Made by a program: the position numbers and the translations under genes. The notes below the pieces were generated by a model. The model had not been told where the DNA came from. It did no database searches and worked only from the letters and a program-made list of their open reading frames with translations. 64,000 nt of DNA from Sphaerolaimus hirsutus (lineage: Eukaryota; Nematoda; Chromadorea; Monhysterida; Sphaerolaimidae): the NCBI GenBank assembly GCA_964036195.1, contig OZ038456.1, positions 22,545,792 to 22,609,791 of the forward strand, written 5' to 3'. Shown piece by piece: positions 1-12,245 of the stretch. How positions within the stretch are numbered: position 1 is the stretch's first letter; each line of letters opens with the position of its first letter.

Positions 1-959
1 GATTGAATATGGCTTTTAATCAATTTTAAATAATAAATTAATATTCATTTTGAAACATACCTTTCAAATCGGGCCGTTTCAGTTCCGTTCTGTAAGGCAT
101 GGCGGCGGAGTTTTTTTGGGTCAAATGAGTTGTCCAAAAATTATCGGCTGCCAACGAAGCGGGTACTCGGCTAACAAATCGAAATGGTATTAAATAATTT
201 TGCCTGCGCATGCAACAATTGCCAGAATTAGTCGGTGATATTTTTTATATTAAAATGAACGCAAAAAGCATAATGTAACTCGAAAATGGGACCAGGGGCT
301 TAATTTAATTGGACCTATATTTTTTTCATACAGCCCAATTATACGCAAGCGGCCAATTAGAACATGATTAAACAAAAATCCAGATAATCCACAGATTTCC
401 AATGAATCGGGCAGCCCGACAAAAGGGCAAAAAGGGTAATTAAATCTGATCCCCGCAACGTGAACACAAAAAGTAGCGTAATCCCGTTCGGGATTTTAAA
501 TTGACGCTGCATATAAAAATTGCGGGAACATTGTCGCAATGTGCAGCGAATTACTGGCTTAGAAATGAGTGCGTTCGAGCTGGAAAAAAATCCTTTTTTG
601 CCGCCCGAAAAATGAGAATGCATAAGCGAACGTGTATTTACGCATTTCGCGTATTTACGGCGGCATTTGAATGGGGGCCCGGGAGATTTGAAAAAGCGCG
701 CTTTCAAACTAAATAATGCGAACGCGCACGAACGTTGCAAATTTGGAATAAATATAATGAAATATAGCATGGCAGCGAACGGTGTGCTAATTTCGCCGTT
801 CTAAAAAGCTTCGAAACCGCGCATATTAGCCCAATTCACGCTGAAAACCGGTCCAATAAGCTCAAATGCATCACGATTTCTACCGTAAACCATCAAATAA
901 AACCCATGCGTCAATTAGCAGTCGAATAAAACAGACACAGCGCACAAAGTGCCAAAAGC
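1..959. other. Intergenic AT-rich DNA, no gene seen
   Basis: Open frames here are short, on both strands, and show no domain, splice or codon pattern. I see no repeat boundary that I can support. Confidence 0.4.
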
Positions 960-2190
960 AAATAAAAAGCTACTTAAACATTCGCACGCGGCGCGACTGC
1001 AAGTAAACCGAGTCGACCAAAGTATCGAAGCTGCGACTGCAACTCGCCGCGGCGACGCGAAATCCGTGTCAAGCTGCCGCCGCGGCGACGACGCAACTTC
1101 CATTCAGCCGGCAGCGGCGGCACTTAGCAAATAGACTGGCCACCAGAATGTAACGCGGCCGCGCTCATGCCTCGAGTGGGCCGCCGCCGCGCCGACTTAC
1201 TTGCGGCAGGTATATTTAGAGTGGAGAGCGGCCGCGCGGCACAAACCCGAGTGCGACTGCAACTGCGACTGCAGTCGGGTTCCCTCCGCAGCTAGGCGAC
1301 TGCCCCATTGGCCCCGCCCACCGGCACGCACGAACCAATATGCGGGGGGGGGGCGGCAGCTAGAACAGTGGCGCATGCGTGCAAATGCATGTGCACGTTG
1401 TAATGCGTGTGCACCCCCCGAAGACAGAAGCATGTGAAAGAGTGCGGAGATTGGATACACGGTGGGTCAGATAAGAGTGCAGGGTGACTTTGCGTTTAGA
1501 TGCGAGGTAAAGATTCCTCAGGTGACCTTCGGGTTTATGGGTGGCGTACGGCCAGGGAAGGTATTTATGTTGATGCATGTATTTATGTATTTGCCCGCCG
1601 ATCCCAATAACAACCGAATCTATATTCACTCAGCTCAGCTGAAATGCTTCCCTACACATTTATATCACGCGAATCGTGAGTAATGTAAATAACATGGAAA
1701 CAAGAGTGACGCATGAACGCAGATCTGTGTGCAGCTTTGGGCGATGTGACGCCGCGGCAGCGGCCGCACTTGTCGCGCTGATAATCCACACAACATGCGC
1801 ACACACATGCATAACACATACACACGTACACAACACATACAGAGGTAAAAATAGGTGCCGCTGATAATTGCGCGCGGCGGCGCCGGCGCCCCGCTGTTCA
1901 CACGCATTTCGAGGGGCGCCTCCAATTACCGGTAGCCAGCCGCAAAGCTGCAGCGGCGGTGCGGCGCGGCGGCACAAAGCGAGTTACACCATGGAAAGCA
2001 GCGCAAAATGCATGTGCATGTGCCCGAACAAAGCTGCGCCGAAAAATAATGGCCGCTCAGACGACAACAAAGCGGCGGCGCGGCTGAACCGAAAATGCGT
2101 GCGCTCGCAAAGTGATGGGGCTACGGGAGAGCCGCCAGGGGGGTACGCAGACGTGTTGAGCGGCAGGGTTCAAGCGATACAAGTTGTCGA
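960..2190. other. CpG-rich block
   Basis: The block is dense in CG dinucleotides, with runs of CCGCGGCG and GCATGC type words, between AT-rich flanks. All open frames are Arg/Ala/Cys-rich shadows of the base composition. It could be an unmethylated CpG island with a promoter or 5' exon of a gene outside the window, but I found no convincing exon. Confidence 0.5.
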
Positions 2191-2198
2191 TATCTGAC

Positions 2199-2245
2199 GA
2201 TCGATATCGATGTCGATGTCGATGTCGATGTCGATGTCGATGAAT
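2199..2245 (+). repeat. GATGTC hexamer microsatellite
   Basis: Tandem copies of the hexamer GATGTC follow a GATCGATATCGAT stretch. A related ATCGATATCGA-rich patch occurs near 11,090-11,170, so this may be the core of a small repeat family. Confidence 0.7.
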
Positions 2246-2349
2246 CGTTTCAACGCTAAGACCAGGACTGCGGACCATGTTTTGGACCCCTTCGAAACAA
2301 GACAGAGAGGGTACATTACAGACATTTTTTTTTGGAGGAGGGGGGGGGG

Positions 2350-4730
2350 TAAACAATCAGCTTTATAGGTGATAACATAAGGATAAAAAGTAGAAGCTAG
2401 GTAGGCACTGAATACTTCTCAGCTAAATAATATACAAGCACCACAACCATAAACAGCAACAAAAAAACGAAAAAAAATCAACAAAAGCGGCAAACTATTT
2501 CCCAAGCCAAGGCACATTATAGAGAAAAAAATTGCAGCCCGGCCGACAAGTATGTATACGACAAAGTGCACATACATTTCACTGGGAAGTGTGTGAGCGC
2601 CAGCGCGGCAAAAACCAGTTTTTGAGGTTAGCTCCGAGGTACAATAAAGCGCTCACGCATAATGCATGCATGCAGCATATTGTTGCCATAATACATGCAT
2701 ACAAAAGGGGACACATTTATGCGGCGCGGCGAAAATTTTATGAAACGTGGCCAGTTTCTGTTCCGAAAAAAAATAAATGCGCTTACAATAGCACAATTTT
2801 AATATCACGCAAATGTGGGGAGGGGCTTGAATCCGGCACGTTTAAATCAGAAAATTTGGTTGACAAGCCACCAGGAGCCAATCCTAAATATCTCGCGTCA
2901 AGTGACAGATTAATATTTTGGTGCTAGATTTACAGGACATCATACAAAATAACCCGTCACTTGACACTTGAAGCACAACTCGTCATTAAAATAATGTCTT
3001 CAATTTATCACTTGACGCGGAATTGGCACCAGATTAATCCATGACACAGCATGCATGATTCATTAATAGTGCATGGAAAAAATGCCCGCAGCGACGCGGC
3101 AAACTTGCCGGATTATCAGCTACCATAAATAATCCGAGCCAAAAAACAATAGGGGGGAAAAAGCAGTGCCCCCGGGTGGGGGGCTATAGATCAACCACCA
3201 TTCATTTCTACATTACAACCAAAGTGCCAAGGGATAAGCCATTATTAAATAAATACATCAAGCATTTATTTACACTAGACACTGCATAATTATGCGTAAT
3301 CATGACCACTGCAGCACTTGGGGGCATGGAAAAACACACAAAATACTATTTAATAGAGCACATGTAAATATGCAATAGATACATGAATAGGGGGGAAACA
3401 ATGGGCAGGTGAAGCTTACTTATTATTTGTGTGTGTGAGCTGCAAATCTGCATTGTGCTACTTAGCATAAGTGCACACAGTTTTTGGGCATTTTTTGCTT
3501 GTAGAAAGAAATGTAGGAGGAAAAAAGCACTATTTGACAAATTCGAAAAAGGAGAAAGAGCTACAGGCATTACACAGCAGCCATTTTTGCAGCTAAATAA
3601 AAACCAATTTAGCTAAAAGAACATGCACTTCCACCAACTATATAAGTTGCTCAATTCTAAAATATTTTTATTCATGTAAATCAACACACAGCAATTTCAA
3701 AACCCTAACACAGTCACACCCAAAACAATAAAAGAGAACAGTGGCTTGCAAATGGACACCTCTATTCTAGCCTATTCAAAATTGAGCTGTCACTGAACAC
3801 TAGTTGAATATGAATGCAATATATACCTGTATCCAATGTCATGAGCTACAGGTAAATAAATAATTGCAGCATAACAATGGTTTACACTGGATTTTGACTC
3901 AAATAGAGTGACAGCTCAACATTTGGTTGGGTGCACAGCATACATAAACTGGCACCAAGCACACAGGGGTTACGGTAGAGCTAAGCTTGCAGACAGATAC
4001 ATATGTTGCAAGTAGCATTGCAAACATGTTGGGATACTTTTCTATGAAAAATAGGTTGAAAATTTAAAACAGTGATCACTTTTCACTATTTTTTATTTTC
4101 TAGGAGGTTTTATGATACTTGTTTATTTTTACAAGATTTCTAGATATTTTGATTAATTTATTTTTCCCAACAATCACCCATTTGAGGCAGTCAATCCCAA
4201 GCTTTCCAGAAAGATCATCATATATTATTTTCAACTGATTTTCAGAAAATCACGTATATTTTATTGTGATACCATTAAAAAAATATATAAGAAAATATTA
4301 AAATATAACTTTTTAATTGATATTTTTCCAAGGGGTTTTTCTCCAAAACATTAGAACATATTTTTTTCATTGAAAATCATAATAATTCAAAAATATTTTC
4401 TGAAAATAACCTAATTTTCGGTATGCTAATTGCAATGCAAATGTAAACCACACCAAAATATGTCAAATGCCTTTTGTGTAAACCTATTCCAAGCACGCCC
4501 GGCCGGATTTGCAGCTACACTTACACATTTACTCACTTGTAATTACCTATGTGTATTTTATTATGTCCCAATTTGAAGTGGCGCGTTTCACTTGCAACTT
4601 ATTTATGCTGTGTCAGCCGCTTGCTGCCACCTAAAATGCTACCCGATATTACCGTAAGATCCGGAATGTAAAATGGCGTCGCGTTAAAATACTATCTATC
4701 AGAAAAAGATATTCTTAACGAAATGCCGGA
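2350..4730. other. Intergenic AT-rich DNA, no gene seen
   Basis: Long A/T runs and short open frames only. No exon with paired splice signals was found. Confidence 0.4.
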
Positions 4731-4731
4731 G

Positions 4732-4973
4732 GGCACTCCCAGCAACTGTAAAATGACCTGTAAAATGTCAAATGTCATGCAAAGTGTCTAAAGTCATGTA
4801 AAATACCATGTAAAATGGCAAACGAGCTTGCTATTTTACAAGGCATTTTACACGACTTTTGACACTTTGCATGGCATTCGACATTTTACAGGGCATTTTA
4901 CATGACTTTAAATACATACCATAACATTTTACATTTTACACAACATTTTACAGGGTCTGTGACTGGCACCTTG
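4732..4973. mobile_element. Palindromic (fold-back) MITE, family HP, copy a
   Basis: The two halves are nearly reverse complements. The left half repeats TGTAAAATGTCAAATGTCATG and AAGTGTC words; the right half has their complements and ends in ACAGGGTCTG. The same hairpin design occurs about eight more times in the window (for example 6,986-7,180, 53,785-53,973 and 58,931-59,115). It has no coding capacity. Confidence 0.8.
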
Positions 4974-5560
4974 TATCCACATTCCACAAATTACGGTAGA
5001 CCCAAATCCGACCCACTCAAAGTGACACGCCCAAAACCGTGTAAACAATTCGATTCGCGGGGAGGTGTGCAAAATAGAAGCTGCCTGCTTCCGGTAAACT
5101 CAGAATATTTGCACACGAAAAGGTGCAGTTTCTTGACATTGGCTTCACTCGGATACTTAAATTACACTTATTTACATGTGTAAAGTAGATGGATATATTC
5201 ATTGATGTGAATATTTGTATAGCCGGAAGCTGTGGGCTTGGCTATGGTAGTTTAGATAATTGTGGCTTGGGTTTCGGATGGAATTTTGATGGGCCATTTT
5301 TGGAACTTGAAACTTTAGTGAGTTCAGTTGAAAAAAAATGAACAAAGTACGTAAGCACTAGAAAGCACACTCATTTTAAGGCACAAAATGCAAAAGTAGA
5401 AATTTCTGCATGCAAGCACAAATGCCTCGACCAATCACTCACTCGCTACAGTAAGCACATGCATTATCACCACTTTCCCACGGTGCCACATCAATGACAA
5501 AAGCGACCCACTGAGCTAATAACCGAAGGGCCAGCCCTAACAACCAGCCACCAAACTGCC
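4974..5560. other. Intergenic stretch, nothing recognised
   Basis: I see no exon, repeat boundary or motif that I can support. Confidence 0.4.
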
Positions 5561-6190
5561 GCCAGCCCTCTTTCGCACGTGAATAATTCATGCGCCGGCG
5601 GCGACGCGTCATGGAAACGCATGAGCAGTCGCAGTTGCAGCTGGGCGGCGCCCTGCTAACTCCGACCCACCCAAACAAGGGGCACTTAGGACGCGTTTCA
5701 CACGCCCCCCCCCCCGCTCAACAGTAGCTGCCCGCCGCTGCGACGACACAATGCAGTCGCGGCGACAGCAGTTGCATGCGTCCATGCATGCACATGCGTT
5801 GACGCCCAGAAATTTTGGGGGCGCGCCCCAAAATTGCTTGTGCTACCGGGCCCATCGGTGCTATTTAGCGGGCGGGCCAAATTTTACCGCGCGCGCGCAC
5901 GGGCCGCGGTTCGGAGAAAGTTTCGAAACTACTAAAAATGGTCGCCGCGTGTGCACGGGCCAGAAAACGCATGCTACCTAACCTAACTACAGTCGCCGCG
6001 GCGGCTGCACAATGGCGCGGCGGCGAGACGCAAACTGCAAGTGCAGTAGCAAGAAGCAACCAAGGGCCCATAGAGCGGCGGCGCGTCGCATGCGTTTTGG
6101 TTCGGTGTAAAGTGCGTCCAGCCGCTGCGCATCGCTGTTGATGGAGGCGCCGCAGCGTTTGGACACTCTTGGGATGTTTGCCGCATGCGT
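5560..6190. other. CpG-rich block
   Basis: GC- and CpG-rich with many GCATGC words, like the blocks at about 1-2 kb and 8.6-10.3 kb. No exon could be supported. Confidence 0.45.
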
Positions 6191-6985
6191 GATTGTGGTG
6201 CTTGTGTACAGTTGTGTGAAGGGTGCATAAAGCTGTAGTTTTTTTGGTAAATAAAGTGAATATTAACACATGCGTTGCAGTAACTATTACAATATTTTGA
6301 TGAATACATTGGCGTGATAAATTGTTATCAGACTTGCCGACAATGAAAGCAATGTGATGTGATGAGAGAAAATAATTTTTTTAAGTCTTTATTCATATGG
6401 GACCTGCTCATTTCAATGAAAAGTAAAGTGAGTACAGTTCTTTGGAGCAGACTTGAGCAAATGAATCCAAACATAAATTAAAACTAGAACATGAATTGAA
6501 ATTCACAGTATTGTGAGAAAAGTGCTTTCAAATGTTATAGTTGCATGGGTTATCTAGCCATGAAGTAGCACCATAAACAAAAAATCATGACAAAAATCCA
6601 TTTCCAAAAATCCTTTGAAAAACCCATCCAAAAAAACCCAACAAGAACCCAACTCCACCAAACACCACAAAACCACAAAAACCACCCAGGAACGTCCAAG
6701 CGCAACCCTACAACGCGGCCCGAGCCCAGTATCAGGCTTGGGCTGGCACAGAAGCCGCGCGGGGCGAAGACAAGACGCGTCGCGCTGCGCAGAGGTTGAC
6801 CACCTTTGCATGCGCGCGCGGCCGTGTCACCGGGCGGGGCGGCGCACAGAAACTGCCGCGCGGCCGCCGCTCTTTACAACCAGCCGCCGCAGCGGCAGAG
6901 TCCCATGCACGGAGACAGACGCGGCGCGTCGCCTTGCAATGCAGCGGCACTCGTTGTCGCTCTGCTTGCCCAATCTACCTACGTA

Positions 6986-7180
6986 CTGGTGCCAGATCCA
7001 GACCCTGTAAAATGCTCTGTAAAATGTCAAATGTCACGCAAAGTGTCAAAAGTCATGCAAAATGCCCTGCAAAATGGCAACTCGGTTGCCATTTTGCGGG
7101 ATTTTTTGCATGACTTTTGACACTTTGCGTGACATTTTACATTTTACAGAGCATTTTACAGGGTCTGGGACTGCCCCCTG
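6986..7180. mobile_element. Palindromic MITE, family HP, copy b
   Basis: This is a near-perfect hairpin. The left arm reads CCAGACCCTGTAAAATG and on through TGTCAAAAGTCATG; the right arm is its complement and ends GGGTCTGGGACTGCCCCCTG. It sits inside a CpG-rich block (about 6.7-7.3 kb). No clear target duplication is visible. Confidence 0.85.
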
Positions 7181-7560
7181 GGTAACTGCCTGGAGCCGGC
7201 CGCCTCGCGGCAGACTTGCATGCATTTACGCGCCGCGCCGCCTCGAATGGATGCATGTGCACAACAACTTTGCACAGTTCATGGCTATTGTGGATGCATG
7301 CAGAATATACGTGGGTTTGAGCGGGGTTTAAGGTGGAATATGGTGGCAGCGAGGGGAATAACTTGGGATGTATTAGTTAATGTAAATGTGGACAGCAGAC
7401 AAAAATGATTTTTAGGTAGAAATCACTGCATATAATGCTATACCATGATTACACAGTCATAATATGATCACAATAGACACAACAATGCATTATGTGACAC
7501 TTAACATACACATATTTTTGCTCTACACCCACATTTTGGACGATTTTTTGAAAATCTGAC

Positions 7561-8243
7561 TAGGGTTGGCCGATGTTTTTTTTTAAACGTTTTTTTTATT
7601 TTAAAAAACGTTGTTTTTTTTAAAAAACATGACGTCCGAAATGTTGTTTTTTTTAAAAACATCGGCCAAAATTTTTAGTACTAAGCACTAGGTATTTTGC
7701 AAAATTTTTGCGCGCAAGCGCGCAATTTCACACACAAATTGACATTGGTGGTTGTTTTCATTGGTTTTGTTGCATTTTTTAGTATCAAAACATCCATTTC
7801 TATGTGCTACCATGGGTGAATAAGCCAACATATGTTGCTGTAATATATAATATTGAGGTAATGTGCTTCCATGTACCTCCACAGTGTGTAACTTCACTCC
7901 CAAAGTAACAACCTCCTTAACTAACTTTGTTTGATCACCATTCCGTGCCAAACTTTACCTGAAGTCAGGAACATTCGACTATAAGGCGATATACAAACGA
8001 TATGTCAACAAAAAATGGATATTTTTGACACAAATCACCACTTATAATGCTATCCCATGGCTCCACAGCCATTGTATGGTCATATTTAACATCACAGAGT
8101 ATTGCCAGTGTCTGATATACCTATATATGTTGACACTAGGTCGTATCTGGGAGCTTTTTAAAAAAACGTTGTTTTTTTATTTTTAAAAACGTTATTTTTT
8201 TTAAAACATCGAGTTAAAAAAAACGTTTTTTTTTCCAACCCTA
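7561..8243. mobile_element. hAT-type MITE, family F2, with 8-bp target duplication
   Basis: It starts TAGGGTTGGCCGATG and ends CCAACCCTA. It is flanked by perfect 8-bp duplications AATCTGAC at 7,553-7,560 and 8,244-8,251. The 8-bp duplication and short T/CAGGG termini fit the hAT superfamily. No transposase frame is present, so it is non-autonomous. It contains the palindrome GCGCGCAAGCGCGC at 7,710-7,723. A shorter relative lies at 21,429-21,739 and a large broken one at 31,773-41,955. Confidence 0.9.
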
Positions 8244-8251
8244 AATCTGAC

Positions 8252-8620
8252 TATAAAAATCAATGTTAAAACAAAGAATTTTTTTAATGCAAGGTGTTTG
8301 AAAAAAATATTGTTTCCAACCCTACTACGAGAAGTAGAATGTAAAATGCCCATATAAATGCCTGTAAATGTTCAAATGTTGGAAGATTGCTTGAAACTCT
8401 TTTAAAAGTACAAAAAGCGAAAAGTGTTGAAACATTTCATCCCAAAATAGATAGCAATTAAATTTTAGACAGCTGAGTAAGGTTCTGATATGGGTAGATA
8501 TTCACACGTATTTATACAGGTGGATTTTGTCCACCTGCCACTGGAAACCCCTCTGAGCTCAAAGCACATCCGAGTCAAAAAAAAATAGCGACCAGCTCAC
8601 CTAGGCATCACGCGCAAACA
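8252..8620. other. Intergenic stretch, nothing recognised
   Basis: It holds a weak remnant of the HP repeat words near 8,336-8,375 and otherwise nothing I can name. Confidence 0.35.
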
Positions 8621-10350
8621 TCTTCTCAAAATTCAAATGCAAATTTCACATCCAGCTGAAATGCATCGCAGTGTGACGCGACTCGGGGGGGGGGGGGCAG
8701 GGGGGGCTGCACGGCACATGCACGCACTAAACAAAGACGAAGCGCCATGCCGCCGCCGCTGCAAGGCTGTCGCCGCGCGGCCGGCAGCGACACAAAAGAA
8801 GCAAAGACGCCTCGGCCCCATCTTTGTGCAAAGGCCACCGACCCTCGACAAAGCCACAATGCATGACGCCGCCGCCGCGGCGGGACGCATCATGCACGCG
8901 CATGCGCACGCCGCCCAACCTCGAAAGCCGGGGCGACTCGTCTCGGCCAGTGCGCTGCGAGGAGATGCGCGCGCGCGCCGCGTAATTGCCGCTGCGACGG
9001 CAAAAGGCAGCCGGCGGCAGCATCTCCAAGCCGGACGCGACGACCTTGCGCACGGGCGTTGAGCCGGGCGTCTCGTCCTCGCGAAGGCCATTAGAGAAGC
9101 GCCGCCACTCGCGGCCGGCTTAGAGACGCAGCCGAGGTGCACACGCGCGTGCACATGCACGCAGGTGAGTGGCAGCGCGGCGGCGCGGCGACTTACTGTG
9201 CGAGCACACGCCCGCGCCGCCGAGTCCTGTGGGCCGTCAACCCGGTGCCAGCCGCGTCGCCGCCACCGGCCCGAATGCATGTGATAAGGCGGGCTGGATG
9301 AACGCAAGAAAGGCGACGCTGCAATCAGCGTGCCGCCGCGCCGCCGGGAGACGGCAGTTTGCAGCGCGCCGCAGCCGCAGCCCGTGCATGTGGGGCAAGC
9401 GAGCGAGTGCCGCACTGTAACGGCGGCGGGCAGCATGAGCGCCACGCATGTCTCAAGGCCGCGCCGCCGCTGCCAGTTTTGCATTCACCGCAGCGGATAA
9501 GGAGGCGCGCGCCGCGCCGCAAGACAGCACTGCGGCCGTGCCAGTGACCTGCATTCGGGCGCCCGGCTCCGTTTTCGCGCAACACGCAAGTCGGCGGCGA
9601 AATGCAGCGCGCTCTCGGCGACGCGGCGCGGCGGCAGCGGCGAGCAGCGCGACCTTGCCGCGGCCGCGTCGCCGCAATGCATGCGCTCCGCGGAAATATG
9701 TTTATCACATGCGCGTGTATAGGCGGCGAGACGCACGGTTTACAATACTGGCTGTAAGAAGTTATAAATGCGTGACTATACGCAAGCAAACGGCGGCCTG
9801 TGCCCGCATCGGCGCCGTAAACGCGACTGAATAATAAACTTTGAGCGCGGACGCAAACATTGGCGCGCGCGCGCTAAAAACTCCCGCAAAATGGATATTC
9901 GGTGTAAACAAGCACTCAAAAAGCATAGGCATGCATGACCCAATCCAAAGATTCCATCCAAAGCGCCGCTAGGGCGCCGCGTCAACACGCATTACGTCAC
10001 CTTATCACCAGCAAACAACAGCGACGCGGCGACGCGAAACGCATGTGCTGCGCGGCGCTCACATGCGCCCGGGGTGCCGCTTGGCGCTCGGCACCCGGCC
10101 CGGCAGCGGTTGTCGCTTTGTCATTCACTCACCACACACATGTGTATTAACAGGTAGAAACACGCAATTCAAATTTCACACACGCATATATACGGCACTC
10201 GACAAATGCAGCCCATTTATACGAAGTGCGGCCGCGGCGACGGCGTGTGAAACTGCTGCCGCGACTGCGCTGATAATGCATGTGATAAGCGCCACTTCAC
10301 ACCTGGAAATGCATGTGCAGAGGGAAATGCATGCGTGCGGCTATTGAACT
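8620..10350. other. Largest CpG-rich block
   Basis: Extended CpG-dense DNA with GCCGCGGCG and ATGCATG words. The longest open frame (283 codons, minus, 8,633-9,484) is Arg/Ala/Cys-rich and overlapped by equally long frames on the other strand, so I treat it as a composition artefact. CAGGTGAGTGG near 9,161 resembles a splice donor but no matching frame was found. A CpG island or promoter of an unseen gene is possible. Confidence 0.5.
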
Positions 10351-12245
10351 GCAGCTAACAGATCGGGGGAATGATTACCGCGCTCTATAAAATAAACTAG
10401 CTAACTGAAAAACAAATTTCTCGTGAACTAGGTAGATATCTGGCAAGCTAACAACGTAAGCCGCACTGTATAATCCACAATTTTTCGGAAATAACCCACA
10501 TTTAAGTGCTGATCTAAAGCTACGGCAGCGGTTTGAAGAATTGTTCGCGGGGTTCAATTTATAGGCTTTTCCAAGGTGTATGGATAGAAAAGAAAGAATA
10601 AAATCACTCAAAATGGGGGAAAGGGTAGCTAAAAGTACAGCCAAAAATAGGCAAGGTGCCAATAAACATCACCAAACCCAACATAGGCCCCAAACTTAGC
10701 AAGCAAAATACCTTAAATCTGCAAGCCAAAAGAAAAAAACAAACCTTATACAAACCCAAAGCAAACATCCTCAATTCGACCTCCGAAATCCACGCGGCAG
10801 CAAATAAAAAAACAGCTGCAGAATCTTCCCAGTGCAGTCAGTCGGCTGAAATGCGCACAGGTAAATGACAGGTAAATTCAATAAAAGTTGACATCGAAAT
10901 TGCACATGACATTCAATACTAATAAATACAGTGGACAGCTGTCAGATGAGTAACTGTGCAAATAAGCTTGCAGATTTACATGTGCAAAAACGAGTGTGCA
11001 AAATCATAACGAGGGAAAAGCATCGCTTTGATCGACCCGGTGGAATGTTCATTGTTATGATTGGAATGATATATTGTATCGAAGTCGACTTTTTCACATA
11101 CAAAATTGATATCGACCATTTTTCCTATTGAATATCGATATCGAGGGTACATATCGATATCGAAAGTCAAGTTTCAGTAAAAATTATCGAAAAGTAACAT
11201 CGTCCCAACCCTAGGGGACATACCGAGCAATTGACCAACAGATATGATTTTGCACAGCCAGTTTTGCCTACGCAAAAGTACCAGTATTCAACATTCAAAT
11301 CGTGAACCGTGCATAGGAAACAACCATGCATTAGTTAAGGCAAAATAAGTTATTGCAGGCGCACGCGTGAACTTCACCAGGAACCAAATTCAATAAGAAA
11401 ACGTAGGGCGCCCAAAAAGCGAGTAAGCACATGATATTTCGCACATCTAAAAGGTGCGCGCCTCAAATGCGCCCTACAACCTAATTGAATCCGGCCCCGG
11501 CGCAGCGTGCAGAAATTATCAAAGGCGTGGCCCACAAAACAAACGGTTATATGTTTTTGGCTGCGCAGAAGAATTTCACGCGCGGAATTTGCAGAAAAGT
11601 GGGTCAAAATCACAAGCAAAACACAAAAAGTGCGTAAAAGTAGAGTTTAGTTATCGAACGAAGATCGGAAATGATTCGATCGTTGAAACGGTCGGGTTTG
11701 AGGAGCAAAAAAGTTTGCGAAATTGACCGAGATGTAAAATGTGTACTTCATTATTTGTCATTAAAAAGCGTTTAGGCAACACCGGGACAAACATAATGAC
11801 TTAGTAATACATCAGAACAATAAATCTATGGAATCGAGTCAGAAAATTTAAAAAAAATCACATTGAAACTTCTTTGATGAAACATTATTCCACAACCAAT
11901 CATCAAAACACCCAAACTAATATTAGAAAAACATGGAAAGGAAAAATTATCAAAACTAGGGATGGAAATATTATTTTTAAGCTGCCTCATAATTTTTTTT
12001 TAAATTGACGTTTTAAACAAAAAGCCGATTTTGACGTTTTAAATAAAAAGCAGGTTTTCGAAATAGCCCCAACGGTGTGACATAAATAATAGTATCGTTC
12101 CAGCATGTGGAAACGGAACATATGACCAAAAATGACACAAAACCATTTGTAAAAGAAACCAATGGTCACTTTCATGTGAAATTTGGCACGAAAAAATGCA
12201 AAAATCGCAAATTACCACATCTATCCAGGAAAACACCACTTTCAA
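10351..12245. other. Intergenic / 3' flank of RAB3GAP1
   Basis: The stretch 10,540-10,680 belongs to a degenerate repeat also seen near 27.2 and 42.8 kb (words like TTTTAGCGATTTT and AAAAGCCTATA). The stretch 11,090-11,170 is ATCGATATCGA-rich. The 3' untranslated region of RAB3GAP1 must lie just below 12,246, but I see no clear polyadenylation signal. Confidence 0.4.

Noticed and set aside
357..770. 137-codon minus-strand frame and its plus-strand shadow
   Set aside because: No recognisable domain, no exon signals, AT-rich intergenic setting.
8633..9484. 283-codon minus-strand open frame in the CpG-rich block
   Set aside because: Arg/Ala/Cys-rich low-complexity translation, with similarly long frames in other frames of the same DNA; no motif or splice structure.
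10375..10662. Minus-strand frame starting with a signal-peptide-like MAPCLFLAVLLATL
   Set aside because: It overlaps the TTTTAGC.ATTTT / AAAAGCCTATA repeat seen at 27.2 and 42.8 kb; the hydrophobic start comes from T-rich repeat sequence.
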